Counted from the stretch's first letter, positions 33,808 through 42,314 are shown. The stretch is 64,000 nucleotides of DNA from Roseiflexus castenholzii DSM 13941 (GCF_000017805.1 NC_009767.1:2108001-2172000); one strand, 5' to 3'. A program made the numbers and translations. Notes: a model not told the origin generated them from the letters alone.

Positions 33808-34126
33808 ATACCAATGACCTGTGACCATCCGGCATGGTCACCCCGAGCGGCGCGAGGGGTCGTGCGCGATCCGCTCAGATTCCTCGCTGCGCTCGGAATG
33901 ACCAGCAAGGCTGCGCTCGGAATGACCAGCAAGGCTGCGCTCGGAATGACCAGCAAGGCTGCGCTCGGAATGACCAGCAAGGCTGCGCTCGGAATGACCA
34001 GCAAGGCTGCGCTCGGAATGACCAGCAAGGCTGCGCTCGGAATGACCAGCAAGGCTGCGCTCGGAATGACCAGCAAGGCTGCGCTCGGAATGACACGCAT
34101 GCGGCATCTTCAATCGTCATTGGTAT
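33808..34126 (-). mobile_element. MITE-like element copy C (319 bp, expanded)
   Basis: Perfect ends ATACCAATGAC and GTCATTGGTAT. It is reversed relative to copies A, B and E. The GTGACCAT-5 nt-ATGGTCAC-type palindrome lies near the left end (33820-33840). The interior is expanded by eight 24-bp units; its length is exactly the 127 bp of copy F plus 192 bp. The flank from 34127 to 34357 holds nothing I recognise. Confidence 0.9.
33898..34089. repeat. Tandem array of eight 24-bp units inside MITE copy C
   Basis: Eight identical head-to-tail units, each beginning ATGACCAGCAAGGCTGCGCT, followed by one diverged unit. There are no spacers, so it is a VNTR, not a CRISPR. Because 24 is a multiple of three, several frames stay open across it and produce repeat peptides that are not genes. 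Confidence 0.95.
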
Positions 34127-34357
34127 GACAGGGGTCGCGGTCGCAGCCGATGGCGGGGCGCAATACACTGGGATAATCGGCGCCGGACAGTTGATGCGCG
34201 CCCCGCGCGCCGGGTTGCCAGCACGCAGCGCAGGTGATAATTGTTGGATTCCATGCGCCGCGTTTGCCCACCCAGACTGCGCCGCCATGTCCGCCTGCGT
34301 GATCGACTGCCGACAGCGCATTCCCCAGGGTGTGATCGCCACTTCCCGAAAGGCGCG

Positions 34358-35113
34358 CTACTGCTGATCAAGAATCGCCTGGAAATCCTCGAACGGTCGC
34401 GCGCCCACCAGTCGTGTTCCGCCAATATCGAACACCGGACGCGAACGGATGCCAGCGTCCTGCGCGGCGCGAAAATCGGCTTCGATGCGCGCGCGGTGTT
34501 TGCGCGATTGCACACAGACGTTATACTCATTCATATCCAGATCGATTGTTTGCGCCAGGTATGTCAGCGCTGCGCCAACATCGCCGGTGGTGTAGAGTGC
34601 TGCCTGGTTGCGGTAGATGGCGTCGCGCATTTCCCAGAATTTGCCCTGGTCGCCTGCGCATTCCGCCGCTTCCGCTGCACGCAGCGATTCCTCGCCGAGT
34701 TGCAGGAGATGCCGATAGACAATGCGCGCCTTTCCGGTTGCAACATAGGCGTCGATAATTGCCGGTTCCGTCTCTTCCACATGAAAGGCGCATGCAGTGC
34801 AGAGAAAATCCGAGAACTCCAGAATGGTCACCGGCGCGTCGGCGTTCCCCAAATAGTGGTATCCTTCCGGCGTGCGTCCTCGCTCCAGTCCGGCTGCCTC
34901 GGTGGTTGCCGCCGGTGTGTCGGATGCTGGCGTTGCTACGGCGCTTACCTGCGTTGCGCTTGGAGCCGTGGAAACGATCGGCGCCGATTGTGGCGGCGTG
35001 GGTGCGGCGGATGGCGTTCCGCCACACGCAGCAATGATGATCGGGAGGATAATGGCGAGAGGAAGGACTTGATGTTGCTTTATCACGCGGTGTATCCCTT
35101 TCGTTGAGAGCAT
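34358..35113 (-). CDS. DsbA-like thioredoxin-fold lipoprotein
   Basis: 251 residues. Signal sequence with lipobox ending at Cys30 (LPIIIAAC), so probably anchored outside the membrane. A Pro/Thr/Ala-rich linker (31-75) leads to a DsbA/thioredoxin_4 domain: LGNADAPVTILEFSDFLCTACAFH with a CTAC active site (Cys105-Cys108), and the cis-proline region SRPVFDIGGTRLVGARPFEDF. It should oxidise or isomerise disulfides in exported proteins. ATG 35113 was chosen because it opens directly into the signal sequence; 43 bp separate it from the divergent glycosyltransferase. Confidence 0.88.
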   Translation of the reverse strand: MLSTKGIHRVIKQHQVLPLAIILPIIIAACGGTPSAAPTPPQSAPIVSTAPSATQVSAVATPASDTPAATTEAAGLERGRTPEGYHYLGNADAPVTILEFSDFLCTACAFHVEETEPAIIDAYVATGKARIVYRHLLQLGEESLRAAEAAECAGDQGKFWEMRDAIYRNQAALYTTGDVGAALTYLAQTIDLDMNEYNVCVQSRKHRARIEADFRAAQDAGIRSRPVFDIGGTRLVGARPFEDFQAILDQQ

Positions 35114-35156
35114 GTTCGAATAACCCCACGGAGTTAAGAACGGAGTGTCATCAGGC

Positions 35157-36194
35157 ATGGATGTTCCTTCCATTTCCCTGGTCTGCACCGTTCGCGATGA
35201 GGCGGACAATATTGCAGAACTGATCGATTCGATGCTGGCGCAATCGTTGTTGCCGGACGAGATTGTGATCAACGACTGCCAGAGCCGCGATGCAACGCCA
35301 CAGATCGTTGCCCGCTACATTGCATGCGGAGCGCCCATTCGTCTGGTGCAGGGCGGTCACAATATCCCTTCGGGGCGCAATAACGCCATTCGCCACGCAC
35401 GCGGCGCGCTGATCGCCTGTACCGATGCCGGGCTGCGTCTCGAACCGCACTGGCTGGAACGCATCACGGCGCCTATCCGTCGGGGCGATGCCGACGTGGT
35501 TGGCGGATTCTTCCGCCCTGCGCCGCGCAGCCTCTTTGAACTTGTGCTCGGCGCGACCAACTACCGTGAGGCGGAAGAGATCGATCCGGCGCGCTTTTTG
35601 CCCTTTGGGAAATCGTGCGCTTTTCGTCGTGAGGCGTGGGAACGGGTCGGCGGTTATCCAGAGTGGGCGAATCACTGCGAGGATGTACTGTTTGCGCTGG
35701 CGCTCAAACATCTCGGATTTCGCTTCGCCTTCGCTCCCGATGCGCTGGTCTTCTTTCGCCCGCGTTCGTCACTCGCCGCTTTTGCGCGGCAGTACTACTT
35801 CTATGCGCGTGGTGATGGCGTCGCCGGTCTCTGGACGCTGCGCCATGCCGTCCGTTACGCCACGTATATCACGGCAGCGATGCTGCTGCTGGCGAGCCGG
35901 CGGCATTCGTGGACGCTGGCGCTGATCGCAGCAGGTGCATGCGCGTATGTACGCGATCCGCTGTGGCGTCTACGCCAGCGCGCTCCGGCGCTCGATGGCG
36001 TCAGTATGTTGCGCGCGGCGTTGCTGATCCCGGTGATCCGTCTGGTCGGCGATGTTGCCAAGATGATCGGCTACCCCGTTGGTGTCGTCCAACGCCTGCG
36101 CTCGGCATCGTTACGAAGAAATGTCGTACATTACCGGAAGAGCGTCACACTACAACAGCACGACCTGACCGATGAGCGACACACCGGCGCGTAG
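35157..36194 (+). CDS. Family 2 glycosyltransferase
   Basis: 345 residues. GT-A start SISLVCTVRDEADNIAELIDSM, then IVINDCQSRDATPQIVARY, SGRNNAIRHARGALIACTDAGLRLEP (the DAG acidic site) and a GxFxRRE-like FGKSCAFRREAWERVGGYPEW segment. The C-terminal region has hydrophobic stretches (YATYITAAMLLLASRRHSWTLALIAAGACAYV), suggesting membrane association. The acceptor is unknown. The last 45 bp overlap the convergent Psd-type gene. ATG 35157 is preferred; GTG 35145 is possible. Confidence 0.88.
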   Translation: MDVPSISLVCTVRDEADNIAELIDSMLAQSLLPDEIVINDCQSRDATPQIVARYIACGAPIRLVQGGHNIPSGRNNAIRHARGALIACTDAGLRLEPHWLERITAPIRRGDADVVGGFFRPAPRSLFELVLGATNYREAEEIDPARFLPFGKSCAFRREAWERVGGYPEWANHCEDVLFALALKHLGFRFAFAPDALVFFRPRSSLAAFARQYYFYARGDGVAGLWTLRHAVRYATYITAAMLLLASRRHSWTLALIAAGACAYVRDPLWRLRQRAPALDGVSMLRAALLIPVIRLVGDVAKMIGYPVGVVQRLRSASLRRNVVHYRKSVTLQQHDLTDERHTGA

Positions 36195-36827
36195 CCGGGC
36201 GCCGGGCGCCGGTTGCCATTCGATCAGATCACGTGGCGCCAGCAGGTCGACGCGACTGCCAAAGCGCACACGCGCCAACCGCTGACCGGCGCGCACTCGA
36301 TCCCCCAGGCGAACCAGCGGCGTGACCGGTTGCCCGGGGATGCGCGCCGTAATCACGAGCAACAGCGGTCCCCACGCTGTCGAAATGCCCAGAAAGAGCC
36401 GTTCAGTACGCCGGGCAACGTCGTGTGCGGCGTGAAGGGGGAGCAGGTCCGCAGGGTAATGCTCCAGATAGTCGATTGTGCCAGACGCCGGGCTGCGCTG
36501 CACTGCCACATCGAACGGCGAGACGTTGATCGACAGTTGAACAGCGTCGGTATGGAGAAAGCGGTGCTCGTAGAGTTCATTCGTGCCGTGGGCAACGCCG
36601 TCGGCAGGCGCGAAGAGCGCATCGGCGTCGTCGGGCGTTGCGCGCTCCGGGTCGCGGCAGAGGAGCGCCGCCGCCGCAGTGAGCGCCAGCGGCAAAGGCG
36701 CAAGGCGCGGGCGGACGCGCAGCAGGATGCCGGCAAGCCCAAGCCCGAGGCTGACAATCGGCGTCGCTGCCGGTTCAAAGCCGGGGATACGCGGTAAAGC
36801 ATCTGATGCACGGTCATTATCGCCCAT
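36150..36827 (-). CDS. psd: Phosphatidylserine decarboxylase-type protein (short PSD-A class)
   Basis: 225 residues. Hydrophobic N terminus (IVSLGLGLAGILL and PLALTAAAALLCRDPER), the family segment FAPADGVAH and QLSINVSPFDVAVQRSPASGTIDYLEHYPAD, and the self-cleavage site Gly190-Ser191 in RVRFGSRVDLLAP that generates the pyruvoyl group. It would make phosphatidylethanolamine or an analogous lipid. It follows rimM by 44 bp at the end of the ffh operon. No phosphatidylserine synthase is seen nearby. Confidence 0.85.
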   Translation of the reverse strand: MGDNDRASDALPRIPGFEPAATPIVSLGLGLAGILLRVRPRLAPLPLALTAAAALLCRDPERATPDDADALFAPADGVAHGTNELYEHRFLHTDAVQLSINVSPFDVAVQRSPASGTIDYLEHYPADLLPLHAAHDVARRTERLFLGISTAWGPLLLVITARIPGQPVTPLVRLGDRVRAGQRLARVRFGSRVDLLAPRDLIEWQPAPGARLRAGVSLIGQVVLL

Positions 36828-36871
36828 AGCGGGTGAACCCTTCGAGACGGTCAGACACAAGCGGCAAGGGA

Positions 36872-37408
36872 TCAGCCTTCCTCATCGATCAAGCCCGGCA
36901 ACAGACGCACCACAATCTGCCCGGCAGCCACATCGAGGGATTCGACCACGTCGTGGATCATTGGCAGCAGCGTATCGGAGCGCCCATGTCGTTCGACGAC
37001 GATCACATCGTTAGCGCCGGTTTGCAACACCTCGCGCACGATGCCGATCTCTGCGCCGCTGCTCTCAACCACTCGCAAACCATACAGTTGATGAATGAAA
37101 TACTCATCCGCCTCGAGCGGCGCAGCATCACATTCGCGGATGGTCACCTCTGCGCCGCGCAGCGCCTCAGCCATCGTCCGGTCGGTCACGCCGCCAAGCG
37201 TCAGGATCAGCACCCCCGTCTTCGGCTCGCGAATGCGCTGCAAGGGAAACGGGCGGCGTTCTTCGCCCACAAAAACGGTCTGCACATGATGGCGGAGGTG
37301 ATCGACGCGATCGGTCACCGATCGAACCTTGATCTCGCCGTGTAGTCCAAACGCATCGACCACCGTACCGATCAACAACACCTCATCAGCGGATGGACGG
37401 TCTTCCAT
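36872..37408 (-). CDS. rimM: Ribosome maturation factor RimM
   Basis: 178 residues. N-terminal RimM beta-barrel (LLIGTVVDAFGLHGEIKVRSVTD) and C-terminal PRC-barrel (DEYFIHQLYGLRVVESSGAEIGIVREVLQTGANDVIVV, ending LLPMIHDVVESLDV). It assists 30S assembly by binding S19. ATG 37408 is 4 bp after the khpA stop. The neighbour trmD, often next in this operon, is absent here. Confidence 0.95.
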   Translation of the reverse strand: MEDRPSADEVLLIGTVVDAFGLHGEIKVRSVTDRVDHLRHHVQTVFVGEERRPFPLQRIREPKTGVLILTLGGVTDRTMAEALRGAEVTIRECDAAPLEADEYFIHQLYGLRVVESSGAEIGIVREVLQTGANDVIVVERHGRSDTLLPMIHDVVESLDVAAGQIVVRLLPGLIDEEG

Positions 37409-37412
37409 ATCC

Positions 37413-37640
37413 TTATTCAATATCAACGTGGACGCGCTTATGCCGCCGCGCCGCTGCAACGCTCATCAGGTCGCGGATGGCTTTGGCGACCCGCCCGCTG
37501 CGCCCGATGACCTTGCCGGTTTCGTCGGGTGCGACGGTCAGTTGATAGGTCACCGTGTAGCGACCGGTGCGTTCCTTGATCGTCACCGCTTCTGGATGAT
37601 CGACGAGACTGGTCGCCAGGTATTCCAGCAACGCCTTCAT
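37413..37640 (-). CDS. khpA: KH-domain RNA-binding protein KhpA
   Basis: 75 residues. The type II KH loop reads VIGRSGRVAKAIRDLM, with flanking strands (TVTYQLTVAPDETGK, KRVHVDIE). It binds single-stranded RNA and in other bacteria works with KhpB in cell-envelope growth. It lies between rpsP (6 bp) and rimM (4 bp), the common arrangement. Confidence 0.93.
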   Translation of the reverse strand: MKALLEYLATSLVDHPEAVTIKERTGRYTVTYQLTVAPDETGKVIGRSGRVAKAIRDLMSVAAARRHKRVHVDIE

Positions 37641-37646
37641 ACAGAC

Positions 37647-37928
37647 CTACCCCTCAATTGGTGTCACCGGCGCCGGTTTGCCATCGGCATCAAGGACGCC
37701 AACCTGTTTCAGCAGGCGCACGACCGTTTCCGACGGTTGAGCGCCGACTCCGAGCCAATACCGCACACGATCCGCCTTCACATTGAGTTCTTTCGGCTGG
37801 CGCACCGGATTGTAGTGCCCGACAATTTCGATGAACCTGCCATCGCGCGGTGCGCGCGAATCGGCGACGACCAGACGATAACTCGGTTTTTTGGTCTTGC
37901 CTGTGCGACGAAGACGAATGGTAACCAT
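37647..37928 (-). CDS. rpsP: 30S ribosomal protein S16
   Basis: 93 residues. Begins MVTIRLRRTGKTKKPSYRLV with VADSRAPRDGRFIEIVGHYNP, the S16 signature, and ends with a short extension (DADGKPAPVTPIEG). ATG 37928 is 29 bp after the ffh stop. Confidence 0.97.
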   Translation of the reverse strand: MVTIRLRRTGKTKKPSYRLVVADSRAPRDGRFIEIVGHYNPVRQPKELNVKADRVRYWLGVGAQPSETVVRLLKQVGVLDADGKPAPVTPIEG

Positions 37929-37957
37929 TGTGCTGATTATTCCTCCACTCCTGTTGA

Positions 37958-39292
37958 CTAACGCAGCCGGCGCATCAACTCACGCGGGTCGATGCCACCT
38001 TTGCCGCCCATACGTTTCATCATCCGCTGCATCTGACGGAACTGATTGACCAGTTGAGTCACTTCCTGCACCTGCGTACCGCTGCCACGCGCAATACGTT
38101 CCTTGCGCCGCCCCTTGATCAGATCCGGGTTGCGGCGTTCTTCCTTCGTCATCGAGAAGATAATCGCCTCGATCTTCTTCAAGTCCTTTTCGGTAATAAT
38201 CTCCTCGCGCGCCAGTTTATCAAGCCCCGGAATCATGCCGAGAATTTGCTGGAGCGGACCAAGTTTACGCATCTGCTGCATCGAAGCCAGGAAATCCTCG
38301 AAATCGAACGACCCCTTGACCAGTTTCTTCTGCATCTTGCGCGCCTGCTCTTCATCGTAGATCGCCTCGGCGCGTTCGATCAGCGACAGCACATCGCCCA
38401 TCCCCAGGATGCGCGACGCCAACCGATCCGGATGGAACGGCTCAATCGTACTGGCTTCGACCTTCTCGCCCGACCCCAGGAACTTGATCGGCACGCCGGT
38501 GACGGCGCGCACCGACAAGGCTGCGCCGCCGCGCGCATCACCATCGATCTTCGTAAAGATAATGCCGGTCAGCCCGACGCGCCGGTTGAACTCCTCGGCA
38601 ACGCGCACCGCTTCCTGCCCGATCATCGCATCCACGACCAACAAACGCTCCACCGGTTCGACGGCTGCGTTGATCTGTTCGAGTTCCACCATAAGCGGCT
38701 CATCGATCTGAAGTCGTCCGGCAGTGTCGATAATGACGTGCGTGATGCTCTCGTCGCGCGCGCGGCGCACAGCATTGCGCGCAATGTCGGGCGGGCGGGA
38801 CTGAGCGCCCTCCGAATGCACCGGAATGCCAAGTTGCCGCCCCAGCGACTCGAGTTGGGTAATGGCTGCCGGGCGATAGATGTCGGCAGCGACCAGCAGT
38901 GGACGTTTGCCCTTCTTGCGCAGCCAGAGCGCCAGTTTGGCGGCGGTCGTCGTCTTGCCGGAACCCTGCAAGCCGATCAGCATAATGATCGTCGGACCCG
39001 GGCGCGCTTCGGCGAGCGGCACATTCGCCTGACCGAGCAGATCGATCAATTCCTGGTGAACGATCTTAATGACCTGCTGCGCTGGCGTCAGACTTTTCGT
39101 GACCTCTTCACCGACGGCTTTCTCCGTCACACGCGCAACGAATTCGCGCACCACCTTGAGATTGACGTCGGCTTCGAGCAGCGCGATGCGCACCTGCTTC
39201 ATCGCCTCGCGCACGTCCTCCTCGGTCAGTTTGCCTTTGCCGCCGAGTTTTTGGAAAACCGCCTGCAATCGGTCGGAGAGACTCTCAAACAT
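37958..39292 (-). CDS. ffh: Signal recognition particle protein Ffh
   Basis: 444 residues. N domain (FESLSDRLQAVFQKLGGKGKLTEEDV), G domain with GLQGSGKTTTAAKLA, DTAGRLQIDEPLM, TKIDGDARGGAAL and GSGEKVEASTIEPF, then the methionine-rich M domain (FSMTKEERRNPDLI, GSGTQVQEVTQLVNQFRQMQRMMKRMGG). It binds signal sequences and 4.5S RNA for cotranslational targeting. First gene of the five-gene operon ending with psd. No SRP RNA gene was found nearby. Confidence 0.97.
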   Translation of the reverse strand: MFESLSDRLQAVFQKLGGKGKLTEEDVREAMKQVRIALLEADVNLKVVREFVARVTEKAVGEEVTKSLTPAQQVIKIVHQELIDLLGQANVPLAEARPGPTIIMLIGLQGSGKTTTAAKLALWLRKKGKRPLLVAADIYRPAAITQLESLGRQLGIPVHSEGAQSRPPDIARNAVRRARDESITHVIIDTAGRLQIDEPLMVELEQINAAVEPVERLLVVDAMIGQEAVRVAEEFNRRVGLTGIIFTKIDGDARGGAALSVRAVTGVPIKFLGSGEKVEASTIEPFHPDRLASRILGMGDVLSLIERAEAIYDEEQARKMQKKLVKGSFDFEDFLASMQQMRKLGPLQQILGMIPGLDKLAREEIITEKDLKKIEAIIFSMTKEERRNPDLIKGRRKERIARGSGTQVQEVTQLVNQFRQMQRMMKRMGGKGGIDPRELMRRLR

Positions 39293-39378
39293 GGCGCCAC
39301 TCGCTCTTCACGCAAAAAAGCGGCGCTTCACCGCTCTAACCTGCACATTGTAGCCAGAATTCGCTGCTGCGTCAAATT

Positions 39379-39527
39379 ATACCAATGACCGGTGACCATC
39401 CGGCATGGTCACCCCGAGCGGAGCGAGGGGTCGTGCGCGACCCGCGCAGATTCCTCGCTGCGCGCGGAATGACAAGTCGCTGCGCGCGGAATGACCAGCA
39501 TGCGGCATCTTCAATCGTCATTGGCAT
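39379..39527 (-). mobile_element. MITE-like element copy D (149 bp)
   Basis: Begins ATACCAATGAC and ends GTCATTGGCAT (one base degenerate). Reversed orientation, two internal units. Its last base coincides with the final base of the stop codon of the permease gene at 39527, and it fills most of the gap between ffh and that gene. Confidence 0.88.
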
Positions 39528-40978
39528 TATCCGTACAGCGCCGCCAGAATGCGCGTCGTGATCAGTTGCTGGACAATCCCTGCCAGCAGGAACATCGGCA
39601 GGATGACGAAGAGCCACACTTTACCGAACTGCGCTAGCGACCAGAGGATATTCTGCCCGACGGTGAACCCTTTTGGCGGAGCCATCACGGCGGCGCCGAT
39701 GCGGATGCCGAGCGCCGCGCCGAGCAGGGCAGCGGGCAGTTCGATGATGCCATGCGGCAGCACATAGCCAATCACAAACTGAAGCGGGCTATCGGGTCCC
39801 AGCGTCAGCCAGTCGCCGCCGCCTGCCATCAGCGCCCCGGCGATGTACCCGATGCCGCCGAAGGCGAAGAACGGCACCATGAGCGAAAAGATGCCGAACG
39901 TGAAGGTTGCCAGCAGCGCCGTGATCAGCAGGCGCGCGCTGTTGGCGATGCCGGTGAAGATGCCAAGCGCCAGGCTCGGCTCCGGCGTGATGCCGACGCG
40001 CCCCGGCGACTGCCCGATCCGGTCGAAGAAGCCTCCGAGGAGCGGACCGCACAGCGCGCCAGCGATTGCTGCCAGCAGCGCCACGAGCAATGGCGTGCGA
40101 TAGTCGCGCAGGAGCGCAGGCAGGTCGTGCCGGTAGAACCGACGCAGCGAGAACGGCGCGCCGGTGTAGGCCTCCGGCGGCGTGCCTGCCGGCTGATACT
40201 CACGCGCAAACGTCAGGAATGTTTGCGCGATATGGCGCAGGTTCAGCTGCTCGTGCTCGCGCGATAGAATCTCTTCACGGTTGAACGCCCCCATACCGGT
40301 GCGTGTCAGCACTGCGGCGATCACGAGCAGGAGCGCGACCGCCAGCCAGAGCACGTCCCAGCGGCGCGCAATGATCAGGAGCGCTTCGAGCTGAATGGTT
40401 GCCGCCGTCGGCAACAACACGAAGCTTGCCAGCAGATTGGCGGCGCGAATACTCGTCGTATGGCTCGAAATGATCACGGCTCCGGCGACCATGACCACCG
40501 CCTTCACCAGGATCAGGAGCAGCACCACCACCAGATACTCGAACGTCAGTCCATCGAAGAAGAGGTCGGGTTCACGCACGCGCAGCGAGATGCCAAAGAT
40601 GGTCATCGCCAGGAGCGACGACATGAGCGGCGGAATGAGCGCAGAAAGGAGTTTCCCCAGGTAGAGCGCATGGTCAGAGAGGGGCATCGACAGCAGCGCT
40701 TCCAGGCTGTTGCGCTCCCGTTCGCCGACGAACGACTCGAGCGCGGTGATCAGCGAAAATGATGCGGGAATGAAGCCGACCAGCAACATGGCGAAAGGAA
40801 TGAGACGAACGACCGACCCGCGATCGCCGACAAAGTCGATTGCCACGCTCGATGCAGCGATCAACAGTTGTGGCAGCACAAATGTGAGAATAAAGATTGG
40901 CACAAGAATACGCCAATCGGTCAGTGTGTCGTTGACTTCACGGCGAACAATGATGCGTATCGCGCTTACAGCGGACAT
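39527..40978 (-). CDS. ABC-2-type exporter permease fused to a SpoIIM-like domain
   Basis: 483 residues with about twelve membrane segments. The N-terminal half (IIVRREVNDTLTDWRILVPIFILTFVLPQ, ESFVGERERNSLEALLSMPLSDHALYLGKLL) is an ABC-2 permease with the NSLExLLxxPxSxxxxxxGK motif. The C-terminal half has LLATFTFGIFSLMVPFF, VIGYVLPHGIIELPAALLGAALGIRIG, matching the SpoIIM/DUF95 signature with HGIxELPA. The cognate ATPase (41112) lies 133 bp upstream in the same direction. Cargo unknown. Confidence 0.85.
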   Translation of the reverse strand: MSAVSAIRIIVRREVNDTLTDWRILVPIFILTFVLPQLLIAASSVAIDFVGDRGSVVRLIPFAMLLVGFIPASFSLITALESFVGERERNSLEALLSMPLSDHALYLGKLLSALIPPLMSSLLAMTIFGISLRVREPDLFFDGLTFEYLVVVLLLILVKAVVMVAGAVIISSHTTSIRAANLLASFVLLPTAATIQLEALLIIARRWDVLWLAVALLLVIAAVLTRTGMGAFNREEILSREHEQLNLRHIAQTFLTFAREYQPAGTPPEAYTGAPFSLRRFYRHDLPALLRDYRTPLLVALLAAIAGALCGPLLGGFFDRIGQSPGRVGITPEPSLALGIFTGIANSARLLITALLATFTFGIFSLMVPFFAFGGIGYIAGALMAGGGDWLTLGPDSPLQFVIGYVLPHGIIELPAALLGAALGIRIGAAVMAPPKGFTVGQNILWSLAQFGKVWLFVILPMFLLAGIVQQLITTRILAALYG

Positions 40979-41111
40979 AACCAGACCTCAAGCCTCCATA
41001 TGCTGCTCAGGCATCAGCGAATGAAGCAGCAGGCGCCCAGACTGTGTCCTTCTGCGCATCTGTGCAGATACATGCGTCAGCCCACGAACGAATGCCTCTG
41101 CTCCAGAACGT

Positions 41112-42128
41112 TCAACCCTCAACCTTCACCATCTCCTCCGACGTCGATTGATCGGCTGGCGATGATCGGTCGTGTCGGGCGGATGGCTCAACGGATGGTC
41201 CGGCATCGGTTCGCCCGTTGCCGGCAACGATTTCGAGGTAGACATCTTCCAGGCGACGCGGCAGTTCATTGAGCGCCACAATCGGAATCCCCGCTTCTGC
41301 CAGCCGCGCGACGATCTGGGGATTGACGTGGCGCGCATCATCGGTATGGTAGTACACCCGTTCGTCATCGATACGCTCGATCGACACCATGCCATCGAGT
41401 ACCACGACGGCGCGCTGTGCGGGGGTTCCCAGGCGGAGTTCCCACCGTGGCGCTCCCAGAAACTGGCGGGTTAACTGAGCACATGTGCCCTCGGCGACAA
41501 TCGAGCCATTGCGGATAATCACGATCCGGTCAGCAAGTTCCTCCGCCTCGGTCAGATTGTGGGTTGTGAGCAGAATCGTGCGTTTAGCGGCGCGTAGTTC
41601 CAGCATCGCATCGCGCACCTGACGGGCGCTGTGCGGGTCCATTGCCGTGGTCGGCTCATCCAGGTAGAGCACCGGGGGATCGTGAATGAGCGCCCGGATC
41701 AGGGCCACCTTCTGCTTCATGCCTTTCGAGAAACTGTCGAGTCGTTTATTGCGCGCCTCCCATAGCCCGAACTGACGCAGCAACTGTTCGGCGCGCCGGG
41801 CGCTTTCAGTGGCAGACATACCCTGCAATGCGCCGAAGAAGCAGAGGTATTCCTGCGGGCGCATGCGCAAATAGAGACCGGGAAACTCGGTGAGCAACCC
41901 GACAACCCGGCGCACGTCGCGCGCCTGTTCGACAACATCGTACCCTGCCACACGCGCGTACCCCTCCGATGGACGCAGGATCGCACCCAGCATACGAACC
42001 GTCGTCGTTTTCCCAGCGCCGTTGGGTCCCAGCAACGCAACGACTTCGCCGGGATCGACGGTGAGCGACACATCGCGCACGGCGTGGAACGCTCCAAAGA
42101 CTTTGTGCAGATGACGGGCTTCAATCAT
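41112..42128 (-). CDS. ABC exporter ATPase
   Basis: 338 residues. Walker A GPNGAGKTT near 36-44, Q-loop LLTEFPGLYLRMRPQEYLCFF, signature FSKGMKQKVAL, Walker B PVLYLDEPTTAMDP, switch His TTHNL. The C-terminal extension of about 100 residues (VVLDGMVSIERIDDERVYYHTDD, ELPRRLEDVYLEIV) is typical of exporter and drug/antibiotic-type ATPases of the CcmA class. It pairs with the permease at 39527-40978. Confidence 0.93.
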   Translation of the reverse strand: MIEARHLHKVFGAFHAVRDVSLTVDPGEVVALLGPNGAGKTTTVRMLGAILRPSEGYARVAGYDVVEQARDVRRVVGLLTEFPGLYLRMRPQEYLCFFGALQGMSATESARRAEQLLRQFGLWEARNKRLDSFSKGMKQKVALIRALIHDPPVLYLDEPTTAMDPHSARQVRDAMLELRAAKRTILLTTHNLTEAEELADRIVIIRNGSIVAEGTCAQLTRQFLGAPRWELRLGTPAQRAVVVLDGMVSIERIDDERVYYHTDDARHVNPQIVARLAEAGIPIVALNELPRRLEDVYLEIVAGNGRTDAGPSVEPSARHDRSSPADQSTSEEMVKVEG

Positions 42129-42308
42129 ATCTGATGGGGACCGGAATCCGAAGAGAGCGCCATCGTATCGCGCTATGCGCCCCGCAGACGCAGCCTGCTC
42201 CCCGGCGCACCGGCGATGTTCCTGCGCTTAAGTATACCAGCCTGTGCGCGTGATCGACAGGCGTCGATGATTGCAATATCGATGCAACCTTGTAACAACG
42301 CAGTGTGG

Positions 42309-42314
42309 TATAAT
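42309..42314 (+). promoter_or_regulatory. Candidate -10 box for the mreB operon
   Basis: TATAAT at 42309-42314 in the 261-bp divergent gap. A matching -35 box is not convincing. About 22 bp upstream lies the interrupted palindrome TTGCA-7 nt-TGCAA (42271-42287), a possible operator. The leader to GTG 42390 would be about 70 nt. Confidence 0.45.

Noticed and set aside
33898..34089. Possible CRISPR array
   Set aside because: Units are directly contiguous with no spacers and lie inside a mobile element; no cas genes nearby.
33814..34367. Repeat-peptide reading frames (LGMTSKAA-type and others on both strands) across copy C
   Set aside because: A 24-bp repeat keeps any stop-free frame open; similar frames exist on both strands and none has a ribosome site.
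38054..39388. 444-residue frame antisense to ffh
   Set aside because: Exact antisense shadow of a conserved gene; no homology-like motif.
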